Part shown: piece after piece, positions 32,979-44,325 of the stretch
How positions within the stretch are numbered: the first letter of the stretch is position 1
Layout: each line of letters begins with the position of its first letter
From: Castanea sativa
Lineage: Eukaryota; Streptophyta; Magnoliopsida; Fagales; Fagaceae
DNA length: 64,000 nucleotides
Direction of reading: 5' to 3'
NCBI RefSeq assembly: GCF_040712315.1
Contig: NC_134018.1
Location: 39,309,335 to 39,373,334 of the forward strand
Program-made: the position numbers and the translations under genes
The notes under the pieces: model-generated
What the model saw: only the letters and a program-made list of their open reading frames with translations
Databases searched by the model: none
What the model was told of the DNA's origin: nothing

Positions 32979-35900
32979 TAACTTAAACGAAATATCACTT
33001 ATCTAAAAGCAAATCATTCATAGTGAACTTAAAGCAAAAGAAGTTAAATGGATACACAAACAGATTGTTAATTAAATAAAAAAAAGAAGAAGAAAAAATG
33101 GGGGAAAAAAAAACAGAGACATTCTAATCAATTCATTATTTCTATGAAAGTTTGGAACAATACACTAAAAGACTTTGGCCCTAAATCTTGAAATTTCAAA
33201 ACAAGTTTAGAACTATTTTTAGTGACCAAAGAACTTTTACCAGTGAACTTTTCCATCCCCATGAAAAGGAACTAGACAAAATTTTTCTTTAATCATTGAG
33301 CCAACTAAATAAAAGTTCACACGATTAACATTTTTGGTATTATCATTTTTGGTAAGAATAAAAAGTAATTTTTAGAATTTGGATATTATATTATATTATA
33401 TTGTTGATCAAGTGATGTCGATTAAAAAGCTATTGTCAAGGATAAAGAAACAGAGATTTTGAAATTAAAATGCCAAACCTGGAGGTTAAAATGCCGACTG
33501 CAAAGAAGGGGTTCAAAGGTCCAAAGCCGACTGCAAGGAAGACTTTAGATTACCATTTTTTCTCTTAAAATGAAAATTTCTCAGTTATCAAAGACATATT
33601 AATCCATTATTTATTAAAGACATATTTATTAATTTAATGACAAACACTAAGAACAAAACCAAAAGTAAAGAAAAAAGAAAATACCTAAACAGCGGCAGTG
33701 GATCTACAGGTTTAGTGGGTATGTGAGAAAGAATGAGAGAGATGATGAGTGATATATATAATTGGCGGTAATGACTGAGAAAGACATGGGATCATGCTCA
33801 TCATGGGACTTCAAATTCCGTTATGTTTGGTTTTTTTTTTATTCCCATTTTCCCTGACCCATTTTCCCTCCAAATACAAACAATCCTGACCCATTATCCC
33901 TCCAATACAAACAATCCTTTCTCTCAAATATCTCTAAACTGCAATCAAAAGCAAAAAAAAAAAGAAAAAAAAGATAAGCACGTACAAAAAAAGAATTTTG
34001 ATACCCATTTTCCCTCCAAATACAAACAGTCCTTTCTCTCAAATATTTCTAAACTGCAGTCAAAAGCAATAAATAAATAAATAATAATAATAAAAGTAAC
34101 AGAACCCATCCTTCATGCAGCGGACTCTAATCCAAATAATCCAGATAATTATCACTGCCTATAATCCAAATAATTATCACAAAAGTAAGCTATATCTGAA
34201 TAGAACACTACTAAAATAAAAACTTTTTGCTATACCCAACAAACCCAAAAAAAAAAAGAAAAAAAAAATTGTCCTCCTTACGCAGCACTATCCCCAGCTG
34301 CACATGCTGATGCCTACAAATTTTTATCAATCATCAATATTTCTTTCTTCTTATTAAAAAAAAAATAGTAAAATTGAAAGGTTATAATTTGAAAATCGCA
34401 TGGTCGGAGATCGAACATGTCGAATAAGCATAACAAATAGTAAACTAATTTTGTAAAAATTATGGGTATGGATCTAATAAAGGATTTACAATTAGATTAA
34501 AAAACTGGAAAGGATTAAACTGAAACATACCACAATCAAAACCAAAACACAAAACCCAATCAAAATATTTGAAACACAAAAACAATCATTCTCATAAGTC
34601 TAATGAAATCTGAACAATAAAATAAAACTAATCAAACCAGAACAAAAAAAAAAAAAAAAAAAACACATGTAGAACGCCGATCTCAACTTCTCTACCTGTG
34701 ATCTTATGCGTGTATGAGAGAGAATTTGTTTGTGTGAGAGAGAGAAAGAAAGAGAGAGCTTCTTGAATGCTCTGGAGTAGACGAAGAGAAGAAAAGAAAA
34801 AAGAAAAAAGGAAAGTGAAGAGAGCTTCAGTGGAGTAGACGAAGAGAAAAAAAAGAAAAAAGAAAAAAAAAAGTGAAGAGAGCTTCAGTGGAGGAGTAGA
34901 CGAAGAGAAGAAAAGAAAAAAGAAAAAAGAAAGGTGAAGAGAGCTTCAGTGGAGTAGACAAAGAGATGAAAAGAAACAAAGTAAAGTGAAACAAGAGTTC
35001 AGACAACAAAAGAAAAAAGAAAAGTGAAGAAGAGATAAGGGAAATGTGTGGAGGAGAAAAAAAGAGGGAAAAAAAAAAAACGTGAAAGTCAAAGCACAAA
35101 AGTTCTTAAAACTATATGAATAGTATATGAATCTTAAAACTATAATAATAAAAAAAGTGATAAATTCACAATATTTTCACAACAAATTATAAGTGTCTAG
35201 TTGTTATTAGTTTTAATTTAAATCTATAATTAAAATTAATTTTTGGTTTACCAATAACAGCTTATATCAACCTATTATTTATAATTTATTGTGTAAGTAT
35301 TGTGAAAATGTTACCAATATAACATTTTTTTTAATAATATTTTTTTAAAAAATATTAATATTAATATAAAATTATAAACTATTGTATATAACGAGGTGTA
35401 AGTATTGTAAAGTTCTAAACATTTGCTTTTGGTCCTCACGTGATGGGTCAGAGAAGTTAAATCAATAGAAGACACCAACAGTTCCTAAAAAAAAAAAAAA
35501 AGAAGAAGAAAACACCACCAGTCCCACACTCCCATTACCCAGTAAAATACAATGATAAATTCTTTACTTTATTTTTTTATTTTTATAATTTATAAAAGAT
35601 TTCCATCCACAAATTTTTAATTTTTTAATCAATTTGTACCATTTCTTTTTTAATGTGGTCTTGTCTTGTCTCAAGGTCTTTTCTTTCACTTCTTTTTTTT
35701 TTAATTACATATATAACTTATAAGTTTATTGGATTAGATATAAACTAACTAGTTACATTTTGGCTGAATATAAACTAACTAGTTACTATTATCATTTATA
35801 AAGATGCATAACATTTTATATGGATTTCTACAAAAAAAATTAAATTTATAAAAATTCAAATAATATTTATATACTATGAGTTTCATTAATATTATAATTA

Positions 35901-36083
35901 TATAATTTTTTTATTTAAAAATAGTAGTAATTTTGAAACAGATCAAAGACAACAAAAACACACATTTTTTTTTATGAGAAGTGCTACGTATAGAAACTAA
36001 ATTAATTTATTCTAATCCTAGTTTGTATTTCAAGTTTTCAAAGACAATAAAAAAAAACACACACACATTTTTTTAATGAAAAG
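32979..36083. other. Non-coding 5' part of CACTA, with short repeats
   Basis: No gene seen. Contains a direct duplication of a segment with ccattttccctccaaataca and ctctaaactgcaatcaaaag (about 33853-33955 and 34003-34070), the GA-rich tandem repeat listed separately, A runs at 34645, and a decayed MITE at 35149-35335 with inverted ttcacaatattttcacaaca / tattgtgaaaatgtta ends (18219 family). Confidence 0.5.
34768..34985. repeat. GA-rich tandem repeat, about 65-70 bp unit
   Basis: Three to four units, each with GAGAGCTTCAGTGGAGTAGA, CGAAGAGAAG and an aaaagaaaaaagaaaa filler. The complementary strand reads as a Phe/Leu/Ser-rich frame (34827-35099) that is only compositional. Confidence 0.75.
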
Positions 36084-36235
36084 TGTTACATTCACAACAT
36101 TTTCACAACAGATCATAGGTGGTTAGTTGTTATTGGTTCAAATTTGAACCTAACACTAACGTTACTTTTTTACCCCAACAATAACAACTAGTAATAATCT
36201 ACCACTTAGAATTTGATGTAAAAATGTTAGTGAAA
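36084..36235. mobile_element. Decayed MITE of the 18219 family, fused to tandem array
   Basis: Begins TTCACAACATTTTCACAACA followed by gatcataggtggttagttgttattgg, as in the 18219 MITE. Its right end (aatttgatgtaaaaatgtt) runs directly into the first unit of the 315-bp array. Confidence 0.55.
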
Positions 36236-38180
36236 TTTTAAAACAATTGGATAATCAGATTGAGAGAACATAACCATAAAGGTACACAACTAGTAATAAC
36301 CTACCACTTAGAATTTGTTGTAAAAATGTTGGTGAAATTTTAGAACAATTGGATAATCTAATTGAGAGAACATAACCATAAAGGTACATAACACATGTCT
36401 ATCACGCGCCATCCTTAGATTTGAAATCTAACGGTTGGATTCAAAGATCATAATGAAAGGTTAATTCTAGTAAATCATGGTCACAATCAAATGGTTGGAT
36501 TTAGAGAAAGGCACGGTTAAAATTTAGTTAAAGTTGGTCAAACCCGGTCAAACTTAATAGATGGTCCCAAGACCACTAGACTTTGTAAAATTCATATTCA
36601 AATCTTGATCATTGGGATTAAAGAGTATGGTGACATATTGATGTTGGTGAAATTTGAGAACAATTGGATGGTCAGATTGAGAGAACATAGTCATAAAGGT
36701 ACATAACATACGACCATCATGCGCCATCCTTAGATTTAAAATCTAACCGTTGGATTCGAAGAATGTAATAAAAGGATAAATCTAGTAAATCGTGGTCACA
36801 ATCAAACGACTGGATTTAGATAAAGGAGCGGTCAAAGTTGAGTTAAAGTTGGTCAAATCCAGTCAAACTTAATAGATGGTCTCGAGACCACTATATTTTG
36901 TGAAATTCATATTCGAATCTTGATCATTAGGATTAAAGAGTATTGTGACATATTGGTGTTGGTGAAATTTGAGAACAATTGGATGATCAAATTGAGAGAA
37001 CATAGCCATAAAGGGACATAACATATGACCATCACGCGTCATCCTTAGATTTGAAATCTAACCGTTGGATTCGAAGAGTGTAATGAAAGGACAATACTAG
37101 TAAATTATGGTCATAATTAAATGGCTAAAATTTAGAGAAAGGCGCGGTCAAAGTATAGTTAAAGTTGGTCAAACCTGGTAAAACCTAATAAATGGTCCCG
37201 AGACCACTAGATTTTGTGAAATTCATATTTGAATCTTGATCATTGGGATTGAAGAGTATGGTCACATATTGGTGTTGGTGAAATTTGAGAACAATTGGAT
37301 GGTCAGATTGAGAGAACATAGCCATAAAGGTACATAACATATGACCATCATGCGACATTCTTAGATTTGAAATCTAACCGTTGGATTCGAAGAGTGTAAT
37401 GAAAGGATAATTCTAGTAAATTATGGTCACAATCAAACGGCTGAATTTAGAGAAAGGCGTAGTCAAAGTTGAGTTAAAGTTGGTCAAACTGGTCAAACTT
37501 AATAGATGGTCCTGAGACCACTAGACTTTGTGAAATTCATATTCGAATCTTAATCATTAGAATTAAAGAGTATGGTGACATATTGGTGTTGGTGAAATTT
37601 AAGAACAATTGGATGATTAGATTGAGAGAACATAGCCATAAAGGTACATAACATATGACCATCATGCGCCGTCGTTAGATTTGAAATCTAACTGTTGGAT
37701 TTGAAGAGTGTAATGAAAGGATAATACTAGTAAATTATGGTCACAATCAAATGGCTGGATCTAGAGAAAGACGCGGTCAAAGTTTAGTTAAAGTTGGTCA
37801 AACCCGGTCAAACTTTATAAATGGTCCCGAGACCACTAGACTTTGTGAAATTCATATTCAAATCTTGATCATTAGGATTGAAGAGTATGGTGACATATTG
37901 GTGTTGGTGAAATTTGAAAACAATTGGATGATTAGATTGAGAGAACATAATCATAAAGGTATATAACGTATGTCCATCAAGCGTCATCCTCATATTTGAA
38001 ATCTAACCGTTGGATTTAAAGAGTGTAATGAAAAAATAATTCTAGAAAATTATGGTCACAATCAAACGGCTGGATTTAGAGAAAGGCAAAGTCAAAGTCA
38101 AAGTTTAGTTAAAGTTGGTCAAACCCGGTCAAACTTAATAGATGGTCTCAAGACCACTAGACTTTGTGAAATTAGGTTCA
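36189..38180. repeat. 315-bp tandem array, six units, in CACTA element
   Basis: The phrase (g)tacataac(a)...tgaccatca.gcg occurs at 36384, 36699, 37014, 37330, 37644 and 37960, spacings of 314-316 bases. Each unit contains agatttgaaatct followed by aaccgttgga, a gtcaaagttgg / gtcaaacccggtcaaac block, and gagaccactagactttgtg. Four units carry TAACCGTTGGA exactly (36744, 37059, 37375, 38004), whose complement TCCAACGGTTA is a perfect plant M-phase MSA (MYB3R) consensus. Unit 1 has it changed (taacggttgg) and unit 5 has taactgttgga. A 102-base duplication of the entry segment lies at 36189-36384. No conserved open frame runs through the units. Confidence 0.9.
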
Positions 38181-38984
38181 GTGGGAAGGTTTTCATTGGA
38201 TTATTGGGTATTGGAGTAGTTGTTAGAAAATGTTAATGAAGAAATAATTTTGAAAGATGATGAACATCATGTTAATATTAACTTAGATAAAGTTGATTAG
38301 GCAAAATGATGAAAAATTTTATAATTTTTGCTCATATATCATGTATTACAACTTTTGATTTTAATTAATTTGAATAAGTATGTTATAAATATATTTTAAT
38401 TTGATTTATTTACTTACTTTTGGTAAATATTATTACATAATTGATTATTGAATTGGTTATTGGTTGAATATATTATGAAGTTATAATGAATATACCTTTC
38501 ATATATTTATAATGAACTTATTAGTTTAGTAAATATTGACTAATACCTTTCTTATGACACATGATACAGAAAAATCAAAAATTGATTCACGATACGATTC
38601 ACATTTTGATAACTATGAGAATTAGTTAGTATTTTGAGTGGAATCGAAACTTTCTCAATTTTTATTATTTTATTGATTTCAAGTTTCAAATGGGTAACAT
38701 TATGATTTGAGAGTATTTTGAAGCAGCAAGCCCTCCGTTGTCTCATTTTTTCTTCTTTTTTTTTTTTTTAAACGGATTTGAAAGTTTTAAGTTACTGTAG
38801 AGGTTTTAAGTGTATTTTGGTCATTATATAAGTTTGGAGGTATTTTGGTCATTTTGACGAGATTTATGGTATTTTTATCATTTCAAATATTTTAAAGGAA
38901 TTTATGTCATTTTAAATATTTTAAGAGGCATTTGGAGGATTTGATATAAAAAAAAAAATCATATTATATCAAAATTGTTTTAGA
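38181..38984. other. Non-coding, between tandem array and CACTA end
   Basis: AT-rich DNA with a ttggtcattttgacg / attttggtcattatata repeated motif near 38810-38900. No gene recognised. Confidence 0.4.
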
Positions 38985-39578
38985 CACATATTAGTGACGA
39001 CAGTATTTGTCTTCATTAAAAGATCCCTTATAGCGACAACCTAATTCGTTGCTAATATATAATCTGCTTCCCTCTAATAATTCCTACCACTTTTTGAGAG
39101 TGAAAACTTTACCCTCCATAATATTTAGGTAGATATATTTGCGATGACATGTTGTGTCGTCGCAAATAGCCTTCTAATAGCGACCACTAATGTGTCATCG
39201 CTGATAAATAAAGCATATATATAATTTACTTATTATATATTTTTGGCCACATATGTGTGATGAAACATAAAGTCATCACTAAAGATAATTATTAGTGACG
39301 ATAGATTTCGTCGTTAAAATAAAACTTATTTTAGCGACATAAATGTCGTTGCAACAAAATTTATTATTGTTGCTAAAAGTTTCCCTCCATTTTCCAAAAG
39401 TAAATAAAATTCCCTCCATGACGTTAGCGACGACTTATTAGCGACTATCTTAGTGTTGTCGCTAAAATACACTTATTTGCGATGAACATTTATTATTGTC
39501 GCTAATGTATGCCTAATAGTGACGACTTTTTGGTCGTCGCTAAAACATTGGTCGCAAAAGACTAAAATTCTTGTAGTG
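38985..39578. repeat. CACTA subterminal repeats and right terminus
   Basis: Repeated attagygacga and tcgtcgctaa units in both orientations. Ends ...CTAAAATTCTTGTAGTG at 39578, the inverted CACTA terminus. TTA follows, which would be the 3-bp duplication. Confidence 0.8.
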
Positions 39579-40391
39579 TTAATAAGGACAGAATCAATTT
39601 TCTCTTTGCAGTAAGAGAATCATGAGGATGACCTCATCTTTTCTATCATATAAGCTCTCTTTATATTTCCAATACTTTCATATTTTAATTAATAGCATGT
39701 GCAATTTCTTTTTTCTATTATACTATGAGTATGACATTTCATTTAGCCTTGAACGAAAAGATATTGTAATAATGAGTCCACTCAATTGCCTTTAATTTCA
39801 ACTTTGAAGATAAATAAATTTCGATTGGCATATGTGGTAAAGCGGGTGGTACTTTATCAACTAATCATGTTTGTGAACTCCTTACAAGATTTCTATTAAA
39901 TAATTGGCATGCTTAGGAATATTATATGCCATCTCACCTGAGAGTCTATTCACCTAAGGTGAGAAGTCAGTTGGGAAGGATGGAATTTTTACAAAGTTCA
40001 AAATACATTATTGGTTCCTAAAGTTTATCACGTGAGTATTTTTAATTTATCAATTTTTTTGTGAGTGTTATCAATCTCTAAAATTTTAAAAATGAATATT
40101 ATTGATCTTTTTATTAATTGTCATTAGTATCAATGCTTACATAGCTAACGGAGTAATGATAGACATTTTTAAAATGATGTAGCAATATTGTTAATATTAA
40201 AAAATTAAAATCCATTTTTACACAAGCAAACCTATGACTTGTTTTAAATCCAATAATTGACTTGTTATGAAATGTGTCTTTCCCAAATCAGATACCAAAA
40301 CTCCTTAATATATGTATACACACACACACATATGTACAACATGCATTGAATATCGCTTCTCAACTAGGATCTAAAGAGTAGTGAAACTCTT

Positions 40392-40429
<38 letters not shown>

Positions 40430-40451
40430 ATATATATATATATGTATAGGT
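39579..40451. other. Intergenic with CT microsatellite
   Basis: No gene recognised. CA repeats at about 40319-40330, a CT microsatellite at 40394-40426 and a short TA tract follow, immediately before the copia LTR. Confidence 0.5.
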
Positions 40452-41186
40452 TGTAATAATAATATTTAAGTTTGGAGAGTTTTAGTTTAGAAAAATGATA
40501 AAATGGAAATTCAAGTTCTTGAATTTTCTTTGTGAAAATTCAAGTTCTTGGATTTTCAATTGGTTGAGACTTCTTCTCAATTGGTCAAAACTTTTGCTTG
40601 ATCGATCAAAGTGATAAGGAAAATAATCCTGGAGCTTCTGCCTCACTCAATTGCTCTTGATTGATGCTCAATTCTTGTTCGATCGATTGATTGAAAGAAT
40701 TTTTGATTGATGCTCGATTCCTATCGATTGATCGAGACTCGTAAAAACAGTTTTTTGCTGAATTTTGTGGTAACCGTTTTGAACGTTAGGAAAGGTTTCA
40801 AGTTTTGTGAATAGTTTTGTGATGCATCTTAACTCTCCATTCATACCTCTTGAAGGGAAACAACCCTATGGGTATAAATAGTTATTCATGTTTACTTAAT
40901 AGGTATCTAATTCATTATTTTCTCTCCGAAAAATAGTTTCTAAGAAACACAAGAAATCTTGTAGGTATTCTCCAAAATTTCTATTTGAAGAACCCAATAA
41001 ACTTGGTTGTATCTTGATGACATATTTATGGTAACCCTTTAGCAACATTAGTGTGAGGGATAATATTGTTTAAGGATAACAATTCGTGCCTCCAAGTTAT
41101 CCAGTTTTCTTTTCTCTTTTGTGTTCACTTTGTTCTTTCTTGATCACCATTGTCATATCTCCAACAATCATAACAATATTTCTACA

Positions 41187-41866
41187 ATGGAAGGAGCAAG
41201 TGATGTTACAACATTGAAGATGTTAAATCATGAATTAGTGAAACTGGATCGTTTTGATGGAACCAATTTCTCTCAATGAAAAGACAAGATGAAATTCCTA
41301 TTCACTACAATAAAAATTTTCTATGTCTTGGACCCGAATTTGATGCATTTCCCGACTGCAAGTGATGAAGACACTGATGAGATCAAGGCATAAAGGAAGA
41401 AATGAGAGGAAGACAAACTGATTTGTAGAGGACACGTACTCAACACTTTTTCAGATCGTCTTTATGATCTCCACATATCAATGAAGTCGTCGAAGAAGAT
41501 TTGGAATGCTTCAAAAGTAAAGTACAAAATTGAGAAGACAGGTACGGATAAATTAATCATTCAAAAGTACTTTGATTTTAAAATGATAAACAATATCTCA
41601 ATTTTGGATCAAGTGCATGAATTACAGATTTTGGTTAATAAACTCTGAAATTTGTCAATTAACATTCCTAAATCATTCCAAGTGGGTGTAATCATTGCAA
41701 AACTCCCATCGAGTTGGAATAATTATAGGAAGAAGCTTCTACATATGTTAGAAGATCTCACTCTAGAGCAATTCGGACAACATCTCCGAATTAAGAAGGA
41801 AAGTTGAGTTAGAAATGAAACTAACACCAATTCTAAAGTGAATGTGAATAATGTTCAAAGTGGGAG
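41187..41866 (+). pseudogene. copia gag, first part
   Basis: Starts at ATG 41187 and reads with several internal stops through the UBN2-type gag domain of copia elements: KLDRFDGTNFSQ, a KDKMKFLFT segment, LYDLHISMKSSKKIW and LPSSWNNYRKK. At least five nonsense codons are visible, so it cannot be expressed as one protein. The reading breaks off in an Asn/Ser-rich linker at about 41870, where foreign DNA begins, and resumes near 43620. Confidence 0.7.
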
Positions 41867-41877
41867 TTCAAGTAAGG

Positions 41878-42889
41878 GTGAGTTTGGTTAGCTTTTTGAA
41901 ACTGGGCTTTTTGAAAAAGTGGAGTTTTTAAAAAGTGCGGTATGAAATTGAGCTTTTTGAAAAAATTGAATGTTTGGTAAAACTGTTAAAAAATGTTTTT
42001 TTTTTAAAAAGCTGAGTGTTTGGCTAATACTTATAAAAGTGGCAGTTTGAGTTATAAATTACCAAAAAGGACAATATATATATATTTATATATAAAAGGG
42101 AATTCTTTGTTTCAATGACCTCTCTTAATGTAAGTTATGGACACAATATTTTCACAAAAATTTCACAATAAAGTTTATATGACAAGTTGTTAATGTTAGG
42201 AAAAAAAAAAAATAATAATGTCACTAGTAGGTCTAGATGAGAACCAATAACAACTTATTATGTAAACTTTATTATGAAATTGTTATAAAAATATTTAGTC
42301 AATAGCATTATTTTTTTTCTAAAAAAAATAGTACTAATTTAAAAAGTTTAGAGATATAATAAAATGTCACAATATTTTTACAATACTCTTTGTTTTTAGT
42401 TGTGGTCAATCCTAGTCTAATATTTTATTTATTTATTTAATTTTATTTTGACACATGAAATATTTGATACCTCAACTGTTATGAAAATTTGTTGTGTTTT
42501 AACACAATTGTAATTTTTATTTAGTAAATTTCCCTACATCATCTCCACGTGTCCCACTCACTACCAATTTTTTTTCCTTCCCTTTTTTCTCATCCACTCG
42601 TTTCTTCCCCCATTCCCATCAAATATCTTTTCTTTTCCTCCACTCACTATCTTGTCTCTTCTCTTCTTCAGGTCTTCTTCCTCACCCAAAATACGGTTCT
42701 TCTTCTTCACCCAAAAGACACGATAGAAAGAAATATATTACATAAAAAAAAATGAGAGAAGAAGCTGCAACTGCAGAAGAAGAATCACACTGTAGAAGAA
42801 GAAGCCTGCAGTAGTAGTGGGTTTATGGGTCTATAGAAAGAGAATGCAACCAAAACACAAACACACACACACAGACACACAGAAAAAAG

Positions 42890-42928
<39 letters not shown>

Positions 42929-43565
42929 GGACGAAATCGATGAAAGAGCCATCGGAGAAGACGAAGGTGGTGGTACGACACCTCCCTCCATCGCTCACGC
43001 ACTCCAATCTCTCCGTCAACATCAACAAAAAATTCTCCGACCGCGACAACTGGTTCTTTTTCCGTCCCGAAAAATACAGGTTTTCAATTTTTTTTATTAA
43101 TTTTTTTTTCTATTTATCTCAACGCTTTGTTTGGTAGTACCTTGAATAAATAAACAAGGCGTTGATTTATGTTTTTGTTTTTGTTTTTTTGTGATTTGTG
43201 CTTTTTTAATGGTAGAATTTATCGGAAGAAGAAGCTTGCAGCAGTAAAAGAAGAATCACGATTTTTTTTTTTTTTGGCGTGAAGGATTGTTGATTTATGG
43301 GTTTATGTTGGAATGAGGAATCTGGCGTGAAGGATTGTTGATTTATCAAAGGGCAAAGTTAGAGTTTTAAGTAAAAGTGAGGGCAATTTGGTAATTGAAC
43401 CAATAACCCAACGGATAGATTCATCAATGCGCAGGAGCTTTTGTAAAATGCTCCTCACAGCTCTATTCTGCGAATGCGTGTTCTCTTTACAAACCCAAAA
43501 CGCAACTTTTTCCAAAATGTTGCTTTTTATACCTAACCAAACACATATATTATATTTGTAGTTTC
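41878..43565. mobile_element. Inserted non-autonomous element carrying a host exon
   Basis: Interrupts copia gag. The ends are roughly inverted: the left has GTTTGGTTAGCTTTTTGAAA, and the right, reverse-complemented, has GTGTTTGGTTAGGTATAAAA. The interior includes a decayed 18219-family MITE (42125-42305), CT-rich promoter-like DNA, an AC and an AG microsatellite (42895-42922) and a UPF3-like first exon with intron start. No transposase. The target duplication is not clear, so Harbinger versus another superfamily is open, and the interval could comprise more than one insertion. Confidence 0.55.
42940..43079 (+). pseudogene. UPF3: Captured first exon resembling UPF3
   Basis: The ATG at 42940 opens 46 codons beginning MKEPSEKTKVVVRHLPPSL, with a later DRDNWFFFRPEK segment. 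It ends at AAATACAG followed by a GT donor (43080-43081). The start and the VVVRHLPPSL signature are those of plant UPF3, the Smg4/UPF3-domain factor of nonsense-mediated mRNA decay. Only the beginning of the RNP-like domain is present; no second exon is seen in the following 480 bases. The AG-repeat leader and the upstream CT-rich block look like a co-captured 5' UTR and promoter. Enclosed in a transposon that sits in a copia gag, so a transduplicated fragment rather than the host gene. The middle (after NLSVNINKKF) appears diverged from functional copies. Confidence 0.75.
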
Positions 43566-43619
43566 AAAACGTGCCTTTTGGGTTGAGAAAGCTGAACAAA
43601 CAAGCACAAAAACTAATAA

Positions 43620-44325
43620 GCACTTGAAAATGAATAAAAGTGGGAGTGGTTTCAAGAAGAACAACTCCAAGAATCCTAAGAAAAAGAAGAAGAATTGAGC
43701 TTGTTTCCATTGTGGAAAGAAAGGCCATTACATTCGCGAATGTAAACTCTTGAAAACAAGAAAAGGGATGAAGAAGGCATTGCCAATGAAACAAATGTCA
43801 TTGAAGACATTATTGTATGGTATGTGAGATACATATTGACATGATCACTGAAGTTCATATAGTTGTAATTGCAAATTCTCTTGATTGGTGGTTTGATTCT
43901 GGTGCAATGGTGCATGTGTACAACAACGAGGAACAATTTAATACTTAATGAAGAGACTTCCATAGAGCTAGAGGTGTTGATGGGCAACCACAACATAGCA
44001 AAGGTTCATGGAAAGGGAACCGTTGAAATGAAAATGAGTTTTGGCAAAAAGTTGGTCTTGACCAATGTTTTTCATGTACCTAATATTAAGAAAAATCTTG
44101 TATATGCCAATTTGTTATGTAAGAGTGGTGTAAAAGTTGTAATTGAATCAAACAAGTTAATCTTGTCTAAGAATGAGATATTTGTAGGCAAGGAATATGA
44201 TATTGGTCGTTACAAACTAACTATTATTAATGAAGATATTTCTGGTTGTGCTTATATTGTTGATTCTTCTTATTTGTGGCATGCTAGACTAGGGCTTTTA
44301 AATTTCAAATACTTGAAGTTTATGT
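43620..44325 (+). pseudogene. copia gag zinc knuckle, protease and pre-integrase
   Basis: Continues the copia frame after the insertion: a CX2CX4HX4C zinc knuckle (ACFHCGKKGHYIRECK, about 43700-43750), then the aspartic protease segment with Asp-Ser-Gly-Ala after WWF (about 43885). A frameshift follows, then an open stretch with LMGNHNIAKVHGKGTVEM and, at 44270, YLWHARLG of the GAG pre-integrase domain. It is cut off at 44325 by the deletion junction with LTR sequence. The final Gly-His of the usual HARLGH is Gly-Leu here. Confidence 0.7.

Larger units (their letters stand above)
24826..39578 (-). mobile_element. Decayed CACTA (En/Spm) transposon, about 14.8 kb
   Basis: The right end, read on the minus strand, is CACTACAAGAATTTTAGTC, a standard CACTA terminus, ending at 39578. 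Both outer flanks (about 24826-25250 and 38985-39578) are filled with gtcgtcgc / gcgacgac motifs in both orientations, the subterminal repeats to which CACTA proteins bind. Inside, on the minus strand, lie remnants of Transposase_24, DUF4218 and DUF4216 genes. The catalytic TNP2 (Transposase_21) domain was not found, at least two coding exons carry nonsense codons, and no CACTA terminus is visible at the left. A hAT element and a solo LTR are inserted within it. The element cannot move on its own. The left boundary is approximate. Confidence 0.75.

Noticed and set aside
34827..35099. 90-codon minus-strand frame
   Set aside because: Phe/Leu/Ser-rich reading of the complement of a GA-rich tandem repeat.
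36189..38180. CRISPR array
   Set aside because: Units are 315 bp long without alternating spacers, in a plant transposon.
43676..43996. 106-codon minus-strand frame
   Set aside because: Antisense to the copia zinc knuckle and protease, which have recognisable motifs on the + strand.
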